From Sphingomonas montanisoli (GTDB lineage: Bacteria > Pseudomonadota > Alphaproteobacteria > Sphingomonadales > Sphingomonadaceae): DNA of 64,000 bases. The position numbers were made by a program, and so were the translations under genes. The stretch's first letter is position 1; every line of letters starts with the position of its first letter. The DNA lies in NCBI RefSeq assembly GCF_008274695.1, contig NZ_VTOU01000002.1, forward strand, positions 434,001-498,000. Direction: 5' to 3'. This document shows, in pieces, positions 35,460 through 43,553 of the stretch. Under the pieces are notes generated by a model that saw nothing but the letters and a program-made list of their open reading frames with translations, was not told the DNA's origin and made no database searches.

Positions 35460-36584
35460 TCAAGGCGTGCCGACGAAGCGCGCGCGATAATCGGCGAAGA
35501 CGCTGGCCAGTTCGGGCTCGGATAGGCCGAATTGGTCCGCGGTGTAGCGATGCTCACCCCGCGCGCCCTTGCGGTTCGCGGCCGCCCAGTCCGCCAGTGC
35601 AGCCTCCGCCGTCGCATCCATCGACCGGCCGAGCCAGTCATAGACGCGGTTCACCTCACCCATCGGATCGGCATTGAAGCTTTCGTGCCGGACATCGAGG
35701 AAGCGATCCTCGCCGAAGCGGCGGCGAAAGTCGGTGACGCGCGACAAGCTGATCTGCAGATGCTCCATGATCTCGCGGCCGAGGGCTTCCCGGTCGATCG
35801 CCTCCTTCGGCATCACGGTCGCGTAGGAGGTTTCAAGCAGGCTCGCGACCGATGGGATCGTCTTCACCGGATCGCGATGCGTCATGATGAATCGCGCGTT
35901 CGGATAGGTCGCCACCAGCGCGTCGAGGTGGAAATTGTGCCACGGCGCCTTGATCAGCCAACGGTTCGGCGGGCGGCGATGCTGCAGCAATTTCAGCGTG
36001 CGGGCATGATAGGCATAGGTGCCGGCCATGTCGCAATCGCGCCACCAGCGCGTATAATCCCACACCGGCCAGCCCAGCTCCTGATTGCGGAAGCTCAGGC
36101 GCAGCAAAGCGGCGTCGTCGACCGGGCCGCCGGCCTGGTGGATATGCTGACCGCGAAAAGTGGTGTCGGCGGCGATGAAGGCGCGTTCGGCGGCGGCGCG
36201 TGGATCGGTCGCCTCGGTCGCGATGTCGGGCGGCGGCACCGGCTCGCCGGCTTCCCAGCTCCGCACGAAACGCCAGCTCGCGTCATTGGCGAGCAGGTTT
36301 AGCAAGGCGGTGGTTGCCGTGCGCGGCAGGCCGATGATCACGACGGGGCCGTCGATGTCGCCTTCGCCATAGGCCGGGTGGCGCGCGATCCAGTCCTCGA
36401 TCCGCAGGCGCGCGGCGAGGGTGGCGATCAGTCGCGCTTCGACGCGGGCGATGCCTTCGGCGTGCAGCGGCTGCTTGTCGAGCGCTGCGATCAGGCGCTC
36501 GAGCCCCTCCTGCCAGCCATCGGCACCGAAGTCGCGGAGGCCGGTCTGCGCTTGCGCGCGATCCAAATAATCTTGTGCTCTCAC
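35460..36584 (-). CDS. Sulfotransferase family protein
   Basis: The 374-residue protein has the PAPS-dependent sulfotransferase P-loop VVIIGLPRTATTALLNLLA (residues 81-99) and the 3'-phosphate binding segment FIMTHRDPVKTIPSVASLL. That places it in the Sulfotransfer_3 group (PF13469). Bacterial members sulfate small lipophilic molecules or have unknown roles. GTG 36584 overlaps the upstream DUF1214 stop within GTGA, so translation is coupled; in-frame sequence further upstream runs antisense-free through the DUF1214 gene in another frame and is not real. It is the last gene of the SMP-30/DUF1214/sulfotransferase operon. Confidence 0.85.
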   Translation of the reverse strand: MRAQDYLDRAQAQTGLRDFGADGWQEGLERLIAALDKQPLHAEGIARVEARLIATLAARLRIEDWIARHPAYGEGDIDGPVVIIGLPRTATTALLNLLANDASWRFVRSWEAGEPVPPPDIATEATDPRAAAERAFIAADTTFRGQHIHQAGGPVDDAALLRLSFRNQELGWPVWDYTRWWRDCDMAGTYAYHARTLKLLQHRRPPNRWLIKAPWHNFHLDALVATYPNARFIMTHRDPVKTIPSVASLLETSYATVMPKEAIDREALGREIMEHLQISLSRVTDFRRRFGEDRFLDVRHESFNADPMGEVNRVYDWLGRSMDATAEAALADWAAANRKGARGEHRYTADQFGLSEPELASVFADYRARFVGTP

Positions 36585-37870
36585 AGGTCGTTCCACCGGC
36601 TCGTAAAGGGTGCAGCATAGCGACGCGCAAAGCCGCGCGCGCGGGCGGCGAGGGTAGCGGCGCGCTCGTCCGCCGTGACGCGCGGCGCATCGGACAGCAG
36701 GCGATCGAGGTCGGCAACCTTTACCACCGTCGCGGTCGCGGGCGGGCGGCTGTCGGTCTTGACGTAGCGGAAGGTCATGCAGCCGCGAGCATGGCCCGCC
36801 GTATCGAGCCAGTTGGCGAAGCCGGGGTCTTCGTGCGCGATCACGAAGCGATAGCGGCCATCGGGGTCGATCGCCGCCTGATGCCCGTTCAGGCTCGACT
36901 GGCGGTGCGACGGGTCGATCGACCGGAACCACATATCGCCCAGCGCCACCGACCAGAACAGGCCACCCGGCGGATCGAACTCGAGCAGCAACGCCTCGTC
37001 GGGAGGCAACGCGAACATACCCTTGGGCGCTGCGCGTACCGCGCTCTTGCCCGACACCGCGAGCGGCTGTTCGCCCGCGATCCGGTTGTCGCCGGCCTCG
37101 GCGAAACTGCGCGTGTAGTCGAGCCAGAACGCGACTTCGTTCACGAGCGTATCGGCCAGCGATTCCAGTTCCTCGCCCACCCATTCGGGCCTGGGCACGG
37201 CCAGGCATTCATAGGTGTCGCCATCGCCCAGATGCTCGATCTGCAGATCGGTCAGCGCCGTGTTCCAGTCATATTGGATCAGCCGCACGAACATGCCCTG
37301 CGTGTCGGGGTGGAGCTGCAGCCAGTTGCCGGGCGTGCTTTGCGTATCGAGGGTCAGTTCGAACCGCCCGTCCGCGCCGATCGTGAAATCGTGGAGATAG
37401 TGGTTGGCGAGCGTCCCCTTCGCCCCGAACTGGACGAACTCGACATAGCGTTCGCCGCCCGCGCGGCCGCTGATGCGGTAGCGGCGATGCCCGTCGATCC
37501 GCGCCGAGAAGCTGTTGATGCCGTCTGGATTGTCGAGCCCGATCTTGATGATGTCGTCCATTCCCCGCACGAAAGCGGGGCGGTCGGGACCGCAGGCGTA
37601 AAGCACCGCATCGATCCGCGCGGCGACCAGGCCCATCAGGTAGCGATGCCCCTCCGCCAGATCGCGGTCGTCCTTCGCAAAACCGGATTCCGCAATCATC
37701 GGGCCGAGTTTTGCGATCGCCTCCCCGAACAGCCGCCACGCGGTCCCGTCGCGCAGCTTGGCGGTATAGTCCGCCGCGTTTTGCTCTGCCCGCTCACGTC
37801 GTGCGGCGTCATAGCCGAGCGAGATGATCGTGCGGTCGTAGTCGCGCCAGCGGTCCATCGGGCTCGTCAT
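36581..37870 (-). CDS. DUF1214-like protein
   Basis: The 429-residue protein has a C-terminal half that resembles DUF1214 (PF06742): a GGLFWSVALGDMWFRSID strand pair, HQAAIDPDGRYRFVIA, then FANWLDTAGHARGCMTFRYV. The N-terminal part is mostly helical, with EGHRYLMGLVAARIDA near residue 73. No signal peptide is seen, although related proteins are often exported. Function is unknown. It begins at ATG 37870, overlapping the SMP-30 stop by 4 nt, and ends overlapping the sulfotransferase start. The three are therefore one translational unit, suggesting a shared substrate. Confidence 0.72.
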   Translation of the reverse strand: MTSPMDRWRDYDRTIISLGYDAARRERAEQNAADYTAKLRDGTAWRLFGEAIAKLGPMIAESGFAKDDRDLAEGHRYLMGLVAARIDAVLYACGPDRPAFVRGMDDIIKIGLDNPDGINSFSARIDGHRRYRISGRAGGERYVEFVQFGAKGTLANHYLHDFTIGADGRFELTLDTQSTPGNWLQLHPDTQGMFVRLIQYDWNTALTDLQIEHLGDGDTYECLAVPRPEWVGEELESLADTLVNEVAFWLDYTRSFAEAGDNRIAGEQPLAVSGKSAVRAAPKGMFALPPDEALLLEFDPPGGLFWSVALGDMWFRSIDPSHRQSSLNGHQAAIDPDGRYRFVIAHEDPGFANWLDTAGHARGCMTFRYVKTDSRPPATATVVKVADLDRLLSDAPRVTADERAATLAARARGFARRYAAPFTSRWNDL

Positions 37871-38730
37871 GCGGGCACATCGACCCGTGCGGTGAACAGC
37901 TTCGCCTTGGGCGCCTTGACCCGCTCGTCATGATGATCGCGGTTGGCGGCGCAGATCAGCAGGGTTCGCCCATCCTCGCCGCCCAGTCCGCAGGCATAAG
38001 CGGTATAGTCCGGCGGCAACGCGACGCCATCGACGACCTCGCCGCCCGGCGCGATCCGCCATGCGCCCGCCGAGCAATCGGCGGCCCAGACATGCCCTGC
38101 CGAATCGATGTCGCAGCCGTCGAACAGATATTTCACCTTGTCCGTCCGCTTGGCCGACAGGTTCGCCCAGTCGCTGCGGGGGCCAAGGTCGCCCCCCGGC
38201 GCGATGTCATAGGCGTATAGGCAGGCGGCGGCGGTGTCGGCCAGGATCAGGCGCTGTCCGGAGAACATGATCGCGTTGGGGAATTGCAGATCCCGCGCCA
38301 CTATCCGTGCGCTGCCATCGGGCTCGACGCAAAGCAGCCGCCCCTTGTCGCTGGGAAAACCGCACAACTTTATGTCGGGATCGAAGCCGATATAGGCGCG
38401 GCCTTCTCGATCGACGCGAATGTCGTTGATGAAGCCGGGCACATCGGCCGTGATCGGGTTGAGATCGGCATGCACATCCGGCGCGACGGCACCGGGCTGG
38501 AGCCGCAGCAGCAGGCGCTTCTCCATCGACACGACCAGCAGGGATCCATCGGGCATCCAGCCGAGACCCGACGGACGGTCCTCGATCCGCAGCTCGTCGC
38601 GGCCCTCGCCCTCGGGTGTCCAGCTGCGCACGACATTGCCGTGCATGTCCGAAGTCCACCAGCGCCCGTCGTGCCAGCGCGGCCCTTCGAAGAAATAGCC
38701 CGGTTCGCCAAACGGCTCCGCGTCGCGCAT
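37867..38730 (-). CDS. SMP-30/gluconolactonase-like lactonase
   Basis: The 287-residue six-bladed beta-propeller belongs to the SMP-30/LRE family (PF08450), which hydrolyses lactones. The metal-site pattern is complete: Glu in YFFEGPRWHDGRWW (about residue 15), Asn in FPNAIMF and Asp in GCDIDSAGHVWAAD. A further FINDIRVDREGRAYIG strand is typical. I favour ATG 38730, which has a GAGGAG site 6-8 nt upstream; an ATG two codons earlier is possible. It heads the operon with DUF1214 and sulfotransferase genes. In this setting it may open a lactone formed in ring degradation, but the substrate is not shown by sequence. Confidence 0.87.
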   Translation of the reverse strand: MRDAEPFGEPGYFFEGPRWHDGRWWTSDMHGNVVRSWTPEGEGRDELRIEDRPSGLGWMPDGSLLVVSMEKRLLLRLQPGAVAPDVHADLNPITADVPGFINDIRVDREGRAYIGFDPDIKLCGFPSDKGRLLCVEPDGSARIVARDLQFPNAIMFSGQRLILADTAAACLYAYDIAPGGDLGPRSDWANLSAKRTDKVKYLFDGCDIDSAGHVWAADCSAGAWRIAPGGEVVDGVALPPDYTAYACGLGGEDGRTLLICAANRDHHDERVKAPKAKLFTARVDVPA

Positions 38731-38877
38731 CCTCATCTCCTCTATTTGGAGCAGAGGATGCGCGACGCGCGGTCAAATCAAAAGGTTATTCAGGGCAGCA
38801 GCACGCACTGGAAAACCAGCAATATTGCCAGAAACGCCGCGAATGGTAGGGCGGCGGCCAACTCTGACCCTTCGTGA

Positions 38878-38926
38878 CCTCCCCCTCCGTCAGCTTATGC
38901 TGACACCTCCCCCTGGCGGGACAGGA
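38878..38926. repeat. Half copy of the double-hairpin repeat
   Basis: The sequence CCTCCCCCTCCGTCAGC followed by GCTGACACCTCCCCCTGGCG matches the right half of the repeats at 16.2 and 44.4 kb, ending in a degraded GGGACAGGAT. The left half is only a faint trace. The rest of the 38731-38933 gap holds no gene I can support. Confidence 0.7.
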
Positions 38927-38933
38927 TAGGGGG

Positions 38934-39059
38934 TTAGCGCGTCGCGTCGCGCAGTTGCAGCGTCCGGCATCGTCCGCAGCGGTGGATTTCGCTGTCCTGT
39001 CCGATACGCGACAGAATCATGCCCCACCGATGAAAACCAAAAACGCAAAGCAACTTCAT
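38934..39059 (-). CDS. Small zinc-ribbon-like protein, 41 residues
   Basis: A 41-residue ORF starts MKLLCVFGFHRW and later has IHRCGRCRTLQL. The pattern C-x(4)-H ... C-x-x-C with an HRW motif is like small DUF1660-type proteins (short phage and bacterial Zn-ribbon-like proteins). The start ATG 39059 has a GAGG about 12 nt upstream, which overlaps the stop of the preceding 35-residue ORF. It is 15 nt behind that ORF and on the same strand. Function is unknown. The cysteine and HRW pattern is the main evidence that it is coding. Confidence 0.55.
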   Translation of the reverse strand: MKLLCVFGFHRWGMILSRIGQDSEIHRCGRCRTLQLRDATR

Positions 39060-39073
39060 TTCGGAATGAATCC

Positions 39074-39181
39074 TCAGGCGACCAGCGGCGCGAGGATCAC
39101 GACCCACATCGCGGTCGAAAGCAGCGCGATCATGCCGCCGGCCTGCAGAGTCGAAGCTTTGTTGGTGTTGGTGAGCGTCAT
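39074..39181 (-). CDS. Small single-span membrane protein, 35 residues
   Basis: A 35-residue ORF starts MTLTNTNKASTLQAGG and continues into a single hydrophobic helix (MIALLSTAMWVVILAPLVA) that reaches the stop. A GGAAGG purine run lies about 9-12 nt upstream of ATG 39181. The polar-start plus terminal-helix design is typical of bacterial membrane microproteins. It is followed 15 nt later by the 41-residue zinc-ribbon-like ORF, so the two could be one small operon. I recognise no family, and conservation would be needed to be sure. Confidence 0.5.
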   Translation of the reverse strand: MTLTNTNKASTLQAGGMIALLSTAMWVVILAPLVA

Positions 39182-39311
39182 GATCGTAAATCCTTCCCCG
39201 TGCGGCGGATGAGCGCCGTCGTGAGGAAGGATTTACAGCGGACCGGTCGAAGCGCCGAGTAAACAGATGTAACATCGTGGTCATCAGACCGTCGCGTCTT
39301 AGACTTTCGGA

Positions 39312-40091
39312 TTACGCCTTGGGCAGCGGCGCCATCCGCATCTCGTTGCCGCCGTCCACCGCGAAGCTCTGCCCGGTCAGCCACGCGGCTTCCGGCCCCG
39401 CGAGGAAGCGGACGGCTTCCGCGATATCGTTGGGGACGCCGGTGCGGCCGAGCGGGATCAATGGCAGGAAGCTGTCCGCATAACCCGGCCGCTGGAATGC
39501 CGCGTCCATGCCGTCGGTGTGGGTCAGGCCCGGGCGCACGCAGTTGAGGCGGATGCCCTGCGGCCCCAGTTCGTTCGCGGCCGTGCGCATGAAATGATCG
39601 AGCGCCGCCTTCGATGCGCAATAGCTCGTTAGGTTCACGAACGACATCGCCGCCGCGGTCGACGAGATGAAGACGAACGATGAACCCGGCTGCATCAGCG
39701 GCACCGCATGCTTCACCATCATGAAGGCACTGCCGACATTGACCATATAGTCGCCGACGAACGCCTCGACGCTCACCTTCGAAATCGGGCCATAGCCGGT
39801 GCCGCCGCCCACGGTTGGTACGACGATGTCGATCCCGCCGCCATGCTCGACCGCCTTGGCGATCGCCGCCTTGACGTCGTCCTCCCTGGTCGCGTCGCCC
39901 GCGATGATCGCGAGCTTGGCGTTGGGAACTTCGCTCAACAGCCAGTCGCGTGCCTTTTCCAGCGTCTCCTGCTTGCGGCCGGAGAGCGTGACCGCCGCGC
40001 CGTCGCGCGCCAGCAGCTTTGCGATCGCCTTGCCGAACCCGCCGCCACCGCCGGTGACGAGCGCCGATTTGCCTTCGAGTGTGCGCGCCAT
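39312..40091 (-). CDS. SDR oxidoreductase (paralogue 1 of a pair)
   Basis: The 259-residue classical short-chain dehydrogenase has the cofactor motif TGGGGGFG at 13-20 and catalytic Ser143/144, Tyr157 and Lys161 in SSTAAAMSFVNLTSYCASK. The GRK after strand 2 suggests NADP(H). By eye it is about 70 percent identical to the SDR at 40855-41637 and the same length within one residue, so the two are recent paralogues flanking an unrelated SDR. It is last of a minus-strand gene row that starts at 42573. The substrate is probably an alcohol or ketone intermediate of a degradation route. Confidence 0.9.
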   Translation of the reverse strand: MARTLEGKSALVTGGGGGFGKAIAKLLARDGAAVTLSGRKQETLEKARDWLLSEVPNAKLAIIAGDATREDDVKAAIAKAVEHGGGIDIVVPTVGGGTGYGPISKVSVEAFVGDYMVNVGSAFMMVKHAVPLMQPGSSFVFISSTAAAMSFVNLTSYCASKAALDHFMRTAANELGPQGIRLNCVRPGLTHTDGMDAAFQRPGYADSFLPLIPLGRTGVPNDIAEAVRFLAGPEAAWLTGQSFAVDGGNEMRMAPLPKA

Positions 40092-40092
40092 A

Positions 40093-40851
40093 TCAGCTTA
40101 CCGAAACGCCGCCGTCGACGCTAAGCGTCTGGCCGACGGTGAAGCCTGCATACGGCGAGCAGAGATAGACCGCCGCCGCACCGATCTCCTCGGGCCGGCC
40201 GATCCGGCGGGTCGGGTTGCGCCCCGCGATGAAGTCGACCGTCATGCCGCCCGGTTCCAGATTGGCAAGCGCCATCGGCGTTTCGATGAAGCCCGGCGCG
40301 ATCGCATTGATGCGGATGCCGTTCTTCGCCTGCGCCAGCGCCGCCGATCGGGTGATGCCGACCACGCCATGCTTCGCCGCGCAGTAAAAGGGCTTGTTGG
40401 GCACGCCCACCACGCCCGCCATCGACGCGAGATTGACGATGCAGCCGCCACCCGCCGCCTGCATCGCCGCAATCTCGGCCTTCAGGCAGAGCGCGACGCC
40501 GCGCAGGTTGATGCTCAGGATGCGATCGAGGACATCGATGTCCCAATCGGATTCGGGCGTCACTTCGGGGTCGATCGCGGCATTGTTGACCGCATGGTCG
40601 ATCCGGCCGAAGCGATCGACGACCGCCTTCACCATCGCCTCGACCGAGGCCTGATCGGAGACATCGGCCTTCTGGAACGCCGCGGTTCCGCCCGCCGCCT
40701 CGATCAGCTTCACCGTCTCCTCGCCGCCCTTGGCGTCGACGTCGGCGATCATCACGCGCGAACCCTCGGCCGCGAACGCCTGTGCGATCGCGCGGCCGAT
40801 CCCGCTGCCGGCGCCGGTGACGAGCGTCGCCTTGCCTTCGAATATCGCCAT
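40093..40851 (-). CDS. SDR oxidoreductase
   Basis: The 252-residue classical SDR has TGAGSGIG at the N terminus, followed by MIADVDAKGG, whose Asp at the end of strand 2 predicts NAD(H). It has the NNAA motif (VNNAAIDP), catalytic Ser in NLASMAGVVG, and Tyr-Lys in YCAAKHGV. It ends with the common TVGQTLSVDGG. It is clearly different from the two paralogous SDRs on either side and sits 1 nt and 3 nt from them, so the genes are tightly co-transcribed. A role in oxidation of a secondary alcohol is likely but not provable. Confidence 0.9.
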   Translation of the reverse strand: MAIFEGKATLVTGAGSGIGRAIAQAFAAEGSRVMIADVDAKGGEETVKLIEAAGGTAAFQKADVSDQASVEAMVKAVVDRFGRIDHAVNNAAIDPEVTPESDWDIDVLDRILSINLRGVALCLKAEIAAMQAAGGGCIVNLASMAGVVGVPNKPFYCAAKHGVVGITRSAALAQAKNGIRINAIAPGFIETPMALANLEPGGMTVDFIAGRNPTRRIGRPEEIGAAAVYLCSPYAGFTVGQTLSVDGGVSVS

Positions 40852-40854
40852 CGA

Positions 40855-41637
40855 TCAGAATCCTGCGGGGAGGGGGTTCATGCGGGTTTCCTGCCCGCCG
40901 TCGACCGCGAAGGTCTGCCCGGTCAGCCATGCCGCCTCTGGGCCGGCGAGGAAGCGGACCGCCTCGGCGATGTCATTGGGCACGCCGGTGCGGCCCAGCG
41001 GGACCAGCGGCATGAACGCATCGACATAGCCCGGCCGCTCGAACGCGGCTTCGAGGCCGTCGGTCTTGGTCAGGCCCGGACGCACGCTGTTCAAGCGGAT
41101 GCCCTTCTTTCCATATTCGTTCGCGGCGGTGCGCATGAAATGGTCGAGGCCCGCCTTGGCGGCGCAATAGCTCGAAAGACCCACGAACGACATCATCGCC
41201 GCGGTGGACGAGATGAAGACGATCGACGATCCCTCTTTCATCAGCGGCACCGCATTTTGCGTGACCAGGAAGGCGCTGCCGACATTGGCCAGATAGTCGC
41301 CCATCAATTTGTCGAGCGACCATTCGTCGATCATCCCGCGCCCGCTGCCGCCGCCGACCACCGCGACGACGATGTCCAGCCCGCCGCCGTGCTCGACGGT
41401 CTTGGCGATCGCGGCCTTGACGTCGGCCTCCTTAGTGGCGTCGCCCGCGATGACTGCGATCTTCGCATCCGGGAACTCGCCCAGCAGCTTTTCACGCGCC
41501 TTTTCCAAGGTCGCGAGCGTGCGCCCGGTCAGCGTCACCGCCGCGCCGTCGCGCACCAGCAGCCGCGCAGATGCCTTGCCGAACCCGCCGCCGCCGCCGG
41601 TGACGAGCGCCGATTTGCCGTCCAAAATCTTGCCCAT
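40855..41637 (-). CDS. SDR oxidoreductase (paralogue 2 of a pair)
   Basis: The 260-residue classical SDR has the same TGGGGGFG cofactor motif and SSTAAMMSFVGLSSYCAAK active site as the gene at 39312-40091. The strongest divergence lies in the substrate-side segment at about residues 92-112 (SGRGMIDEWSLDKLMG versus TGYGPISKVSVEAFVG). This suggests duplication followed by change of substrate or stereospecificity. It is separated from the middle SDR by 3 nt and from the upstream atypical SDR by 36 nt. Confidence 0.9.
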   Translation of the reverse strand: MGKILDGKSALVTGGGGGFGKASARLLVRDGAAVTLTGRTLATLEKAREKLLGEFPDAKIAVIAGDATKEADVKAAIAKTVEHGGGLDIVVAVVGGGSGRGMIDEWSLDKLMGDYLANVGSAFLVTQNAVPLMKEGSSIVFISSTAAMMSFVGLSSYCAAKAGLDHFMRTAANEYGKKGIRLNSVRPGLTKTDGLEAAFERPGYVDAFMPLVPLGRTGVPNDIAEAVRFLAGPEAAWLTGQTFAVDGGQETRMNPLPAGF

Positions 41638-41673
41638 GATCCGCTCCTCTGACTTTGCTTATTTGCCGGCTGC

Positions 41674-42573
41674 TTATTTGTACGCTTCGACGATCTCTTT
41701 CTGCGCGCGATCGACGTCGTTGCGGCGATAGCCCAGCTCCGCCACCTCGGCCGGATCGGGATCGTAGAACAGGTCGTTGCCGCGGCCCCAGAAGATCGAT
41801 GCGTCGCGCGCGAAGGGATGTTCCTCGTTGCGCACCTCCAGCGGGTTGGCGTCGCCCGCATGGCGGAAATAGCCGCCGAAATAGTCCTGGAAGCTGAGGT
41901 TCTCGTCTCCGATCAGATAGGCCTTGCCGTTCTGCCCGCCGTTCAATGCGCCGACGATCGCGTCGGTCAGCGTGGTCGCGGTGATCACGTTCACGCCGCC
42001 GGGGATCATGAAGCGCGGCACCGGCGACTTGCCCGTCGCCCAGTTGACGAAGGCGGTGAAGCCCGGCTGCACCAGCCCGTCGACATGGCCGATGATGTAA
42101 GGCGCGTTGAGCACGATCACCTTGAAGCTGTCGTCGGCCAGCGCGCGGGTGCCGCGATCGGCGGCATCGCGCGAATCGACATAGGGGATCTTGCCGAGCA
42201 GTTCGGGCGCCGCCTGCGGATAGAAGCTGCCGATCAGGATGAAGGTCTTCACCCCCGCATCCTTTGCGGCCTTGGCGAAGGCGGGCACCGCCTCGCTGTT
42301 GACGCGGTGCCAATGCTTGTCGGGATCGCCGTCGCGCGGGATGTGGCGGATGTCGTTGCCCGCCGCGAACACGATCGCGTCATAGCCGCCCAGCCACGCC
42401 GGATCGGGCGTGTCATTGACATAATCGAGCGTGTGGAACGGCATCTTCGCCATCGGCGTTGTCGCCTGCGGCGCGCTGCGCGACGCGATTTCGACGTCAT
42501 GCCCAAGCGACTTGAGCCGGATCGCGGCATCGCCGCCCACCATGCCCCCGCCGCCCACAATCAAAATCCGCAT
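41674..42573 (-). CDS. Atypical SDR / NAD-dependent epimerase-like protein
   Basis: The 299-residue protein has an N-terminal Rossmann motif, ILIVGGGGMVGGDAAIRL, of the extended/atypical SDR type. A FAAGNDIRH stretch near residue 95 and FILIGSFYPQAAPELL follow. The classical YxxxK is not evident (Tyr in GSFYP has no Lys four residues on), so it is likely an atypical SDR of the NmrA/epimerase-like kind, either a reductase acting differently or a regulator. ATG 42573 has GGAG upstream. It is the first gene of the minus-strand row and divergent from the IclR regulator, which probably controls it. Confidence 0.8.
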   Translation of the reverse strand: MRILIVGGGGMVGGDAAIRLKSLGHDVEIASRSAPQATTPMAKMPFHTLDYVNDTPDPAWLGGYDAIVFAAGNDIRHIPRDGDPDKHWHRVNSEAVPAFAKAAKDAGVKTFILIGSFYPQAAPELLGKIPYVDSRDAADRGTRALADDSFKVIVLNAPYIIGHVDGLVQPGFTAFVNWATGKSPVPRFMIPGGVNVITATTLTDAIVGALNGGQNGKAYLIGDENLSFQDYFGGYFRHAGDANPLEVRNEEHPFARDASIFWGRGNDLFYDPDPAEVAELGYRRNDVDRAQKEIVEAYK

Positions 42574-42592
42574 CCTCAATCTCCGATAATTC

Positions 42593-42602
42593 TATTGCAA
42601 TA
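42593..42602. promoter_or_regulatory. Candidate IclR operator
   Basis: A perfect 10-bp palindrome TATTGCAATA lies inside the longer quasi-palindrome CTATTGCAATACCGATAG. It is in the 81-bp gap between the divergent IclR gene and the dehydrogenase row. IclR proteins typically bind such short inverted repeats at divergent promoters. Binding is not demonstrated. Confidence 0.45.
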
Positions 42603-42654
42603 CCGATAGGTCCATCATAATGATTTAGCAGTCTTCAGCCGTCAAGGGATTCGC

Positions 42655-43530
42655 TTGGCCCGTCCTGCCCTGTCTGGTTCGCGTGCGTTGCAGGTCATCG
42701 ATGCGATGGCCGGCGCGCCCGATCGCGCCTTCACCCTGTCCGATCTGGTGCGCGCGACCGATTCGAATTTCGCGTCGTGCCACGCGGTGATCGCGATCCT
42801 CGTCGCGCGCGGCTATCTGCTGCGCGACGATGCGACCAAGACCTACCGGCTCGGCCCGGCCCTGTTCGCGGCGGGGCAGGCGATGGCGAAGCACGACCCG
42901 TTGCTCGGCGCGCTGCGCAGTGCCTCCGACACGCTCACCGAACGCACCGGCCTCAGCATCAGCATCTCGGCGCGCACCGGCGACGAACTGGTCGGCGTCT
43001 CGCGCCACGGCCGCAATCGACAGCTCGCCCAGGGGATTCGCGTGGGGCAGCGCGTGTCGCTCAAGCCACCGATCGGCGCGACCGTGATGGCGTGGTCGTG
43101 CGACGAGGATATCGACAATTATATCGGGCGGGGCGGGATCGCGCTCGATGCGCCCGAAGCGGCGCAACTGCGTGACGAACTCGCCGCGATCCGGCGTCGC
43201 GGCTATCTCGCGACGCTCAACACCGACAGCTATGCCGCGATCAGCAAGGCGATGGCGCAGCGCTATAGCGACGAGGATCGCAATGCACGCGCGGGTCAGC
43301 TGATCTCCGGCCTCTATGGCGGCCTGTTCCAGCCCGAAAAGATCGAGGCGGATGGCAGCTATGATCTTGCCTTCATCGGCGCGCCTATTTTCGACCGGCG
43401 CGGCTATCCGCTCTACTCGATCGTGCTGTCGGGTTTTGATGGGCGGATCAGCGGCGCCGCGATCGAGGATTATGCCGCACAGCTCACCCGCATGTGCACC
43501 GATGTGATGCGCTCGGGCGCGGCCACCTGA
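42655..43530 (+). CDS. IclR-family transcriptional regulator
   Basis: The 291-residue regulator has an N-terminal winged helix-turn-helix (ALQVIDAMAGAPDRAFTLSDLVRATDSNFASCHAVIAILVARGYLLRD, about residues 8-58) and a C-terminal GAF-like effector domain (about 90-285). The KTYRLGPALFAAGQA linkage is typical of IclR. Effectors are usually small aromatic or keto acids. The start is TTG 42655, 5 nt after AAGGGA. It is divergent from the atypical SDR and followed 23 nt later by another SDR, so it probably controls both directions. Confidence 0.88.
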   Translation: MARPALSGSRALQVIDAMAGAPDRAFTLSDLVRATDSNFASCHAVIAILVARGYLLRDDATKTYRLGPALFAAGQAMAKHDPLLGALRSASDTLTERTGLSISISARTGDELVGVSRHGRNRQLAQGIRVGQRVSLKPPIGATVMAWSCDEDIDNYIGRGGIALDAPEAAQLRDELAAIRRRGYLATLNTDSYAAISKAMAQRYSDEDRNARAGQLISGLYGGLFQPEKIEADGSYDLAFIGAPIFDRRGYPLYSIVLSGFDGRISGAAIEDYAAQLTRMCTDVMRSGAAT

Positions 43531-43553
43531 CACCAGCAACAACGGAGAGAGAC

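Noticed and set aside
36585-37208. N-terminal extension of the sulfotransferase to a 582-residue protein
   Set aside because: The extra part overlaps the DUF1214 gene in another frame and reads as random Arg-rich sequence; GTG 36584 with a 4-nt overlap is a normal coupled start.
39799-41652. 617-codon plus-strand frame over the SDR cluster
   Set aside because: Antisense to three SDRs; its repeated sequence pattern only reflects the duplication of the SDRs on the other strand.
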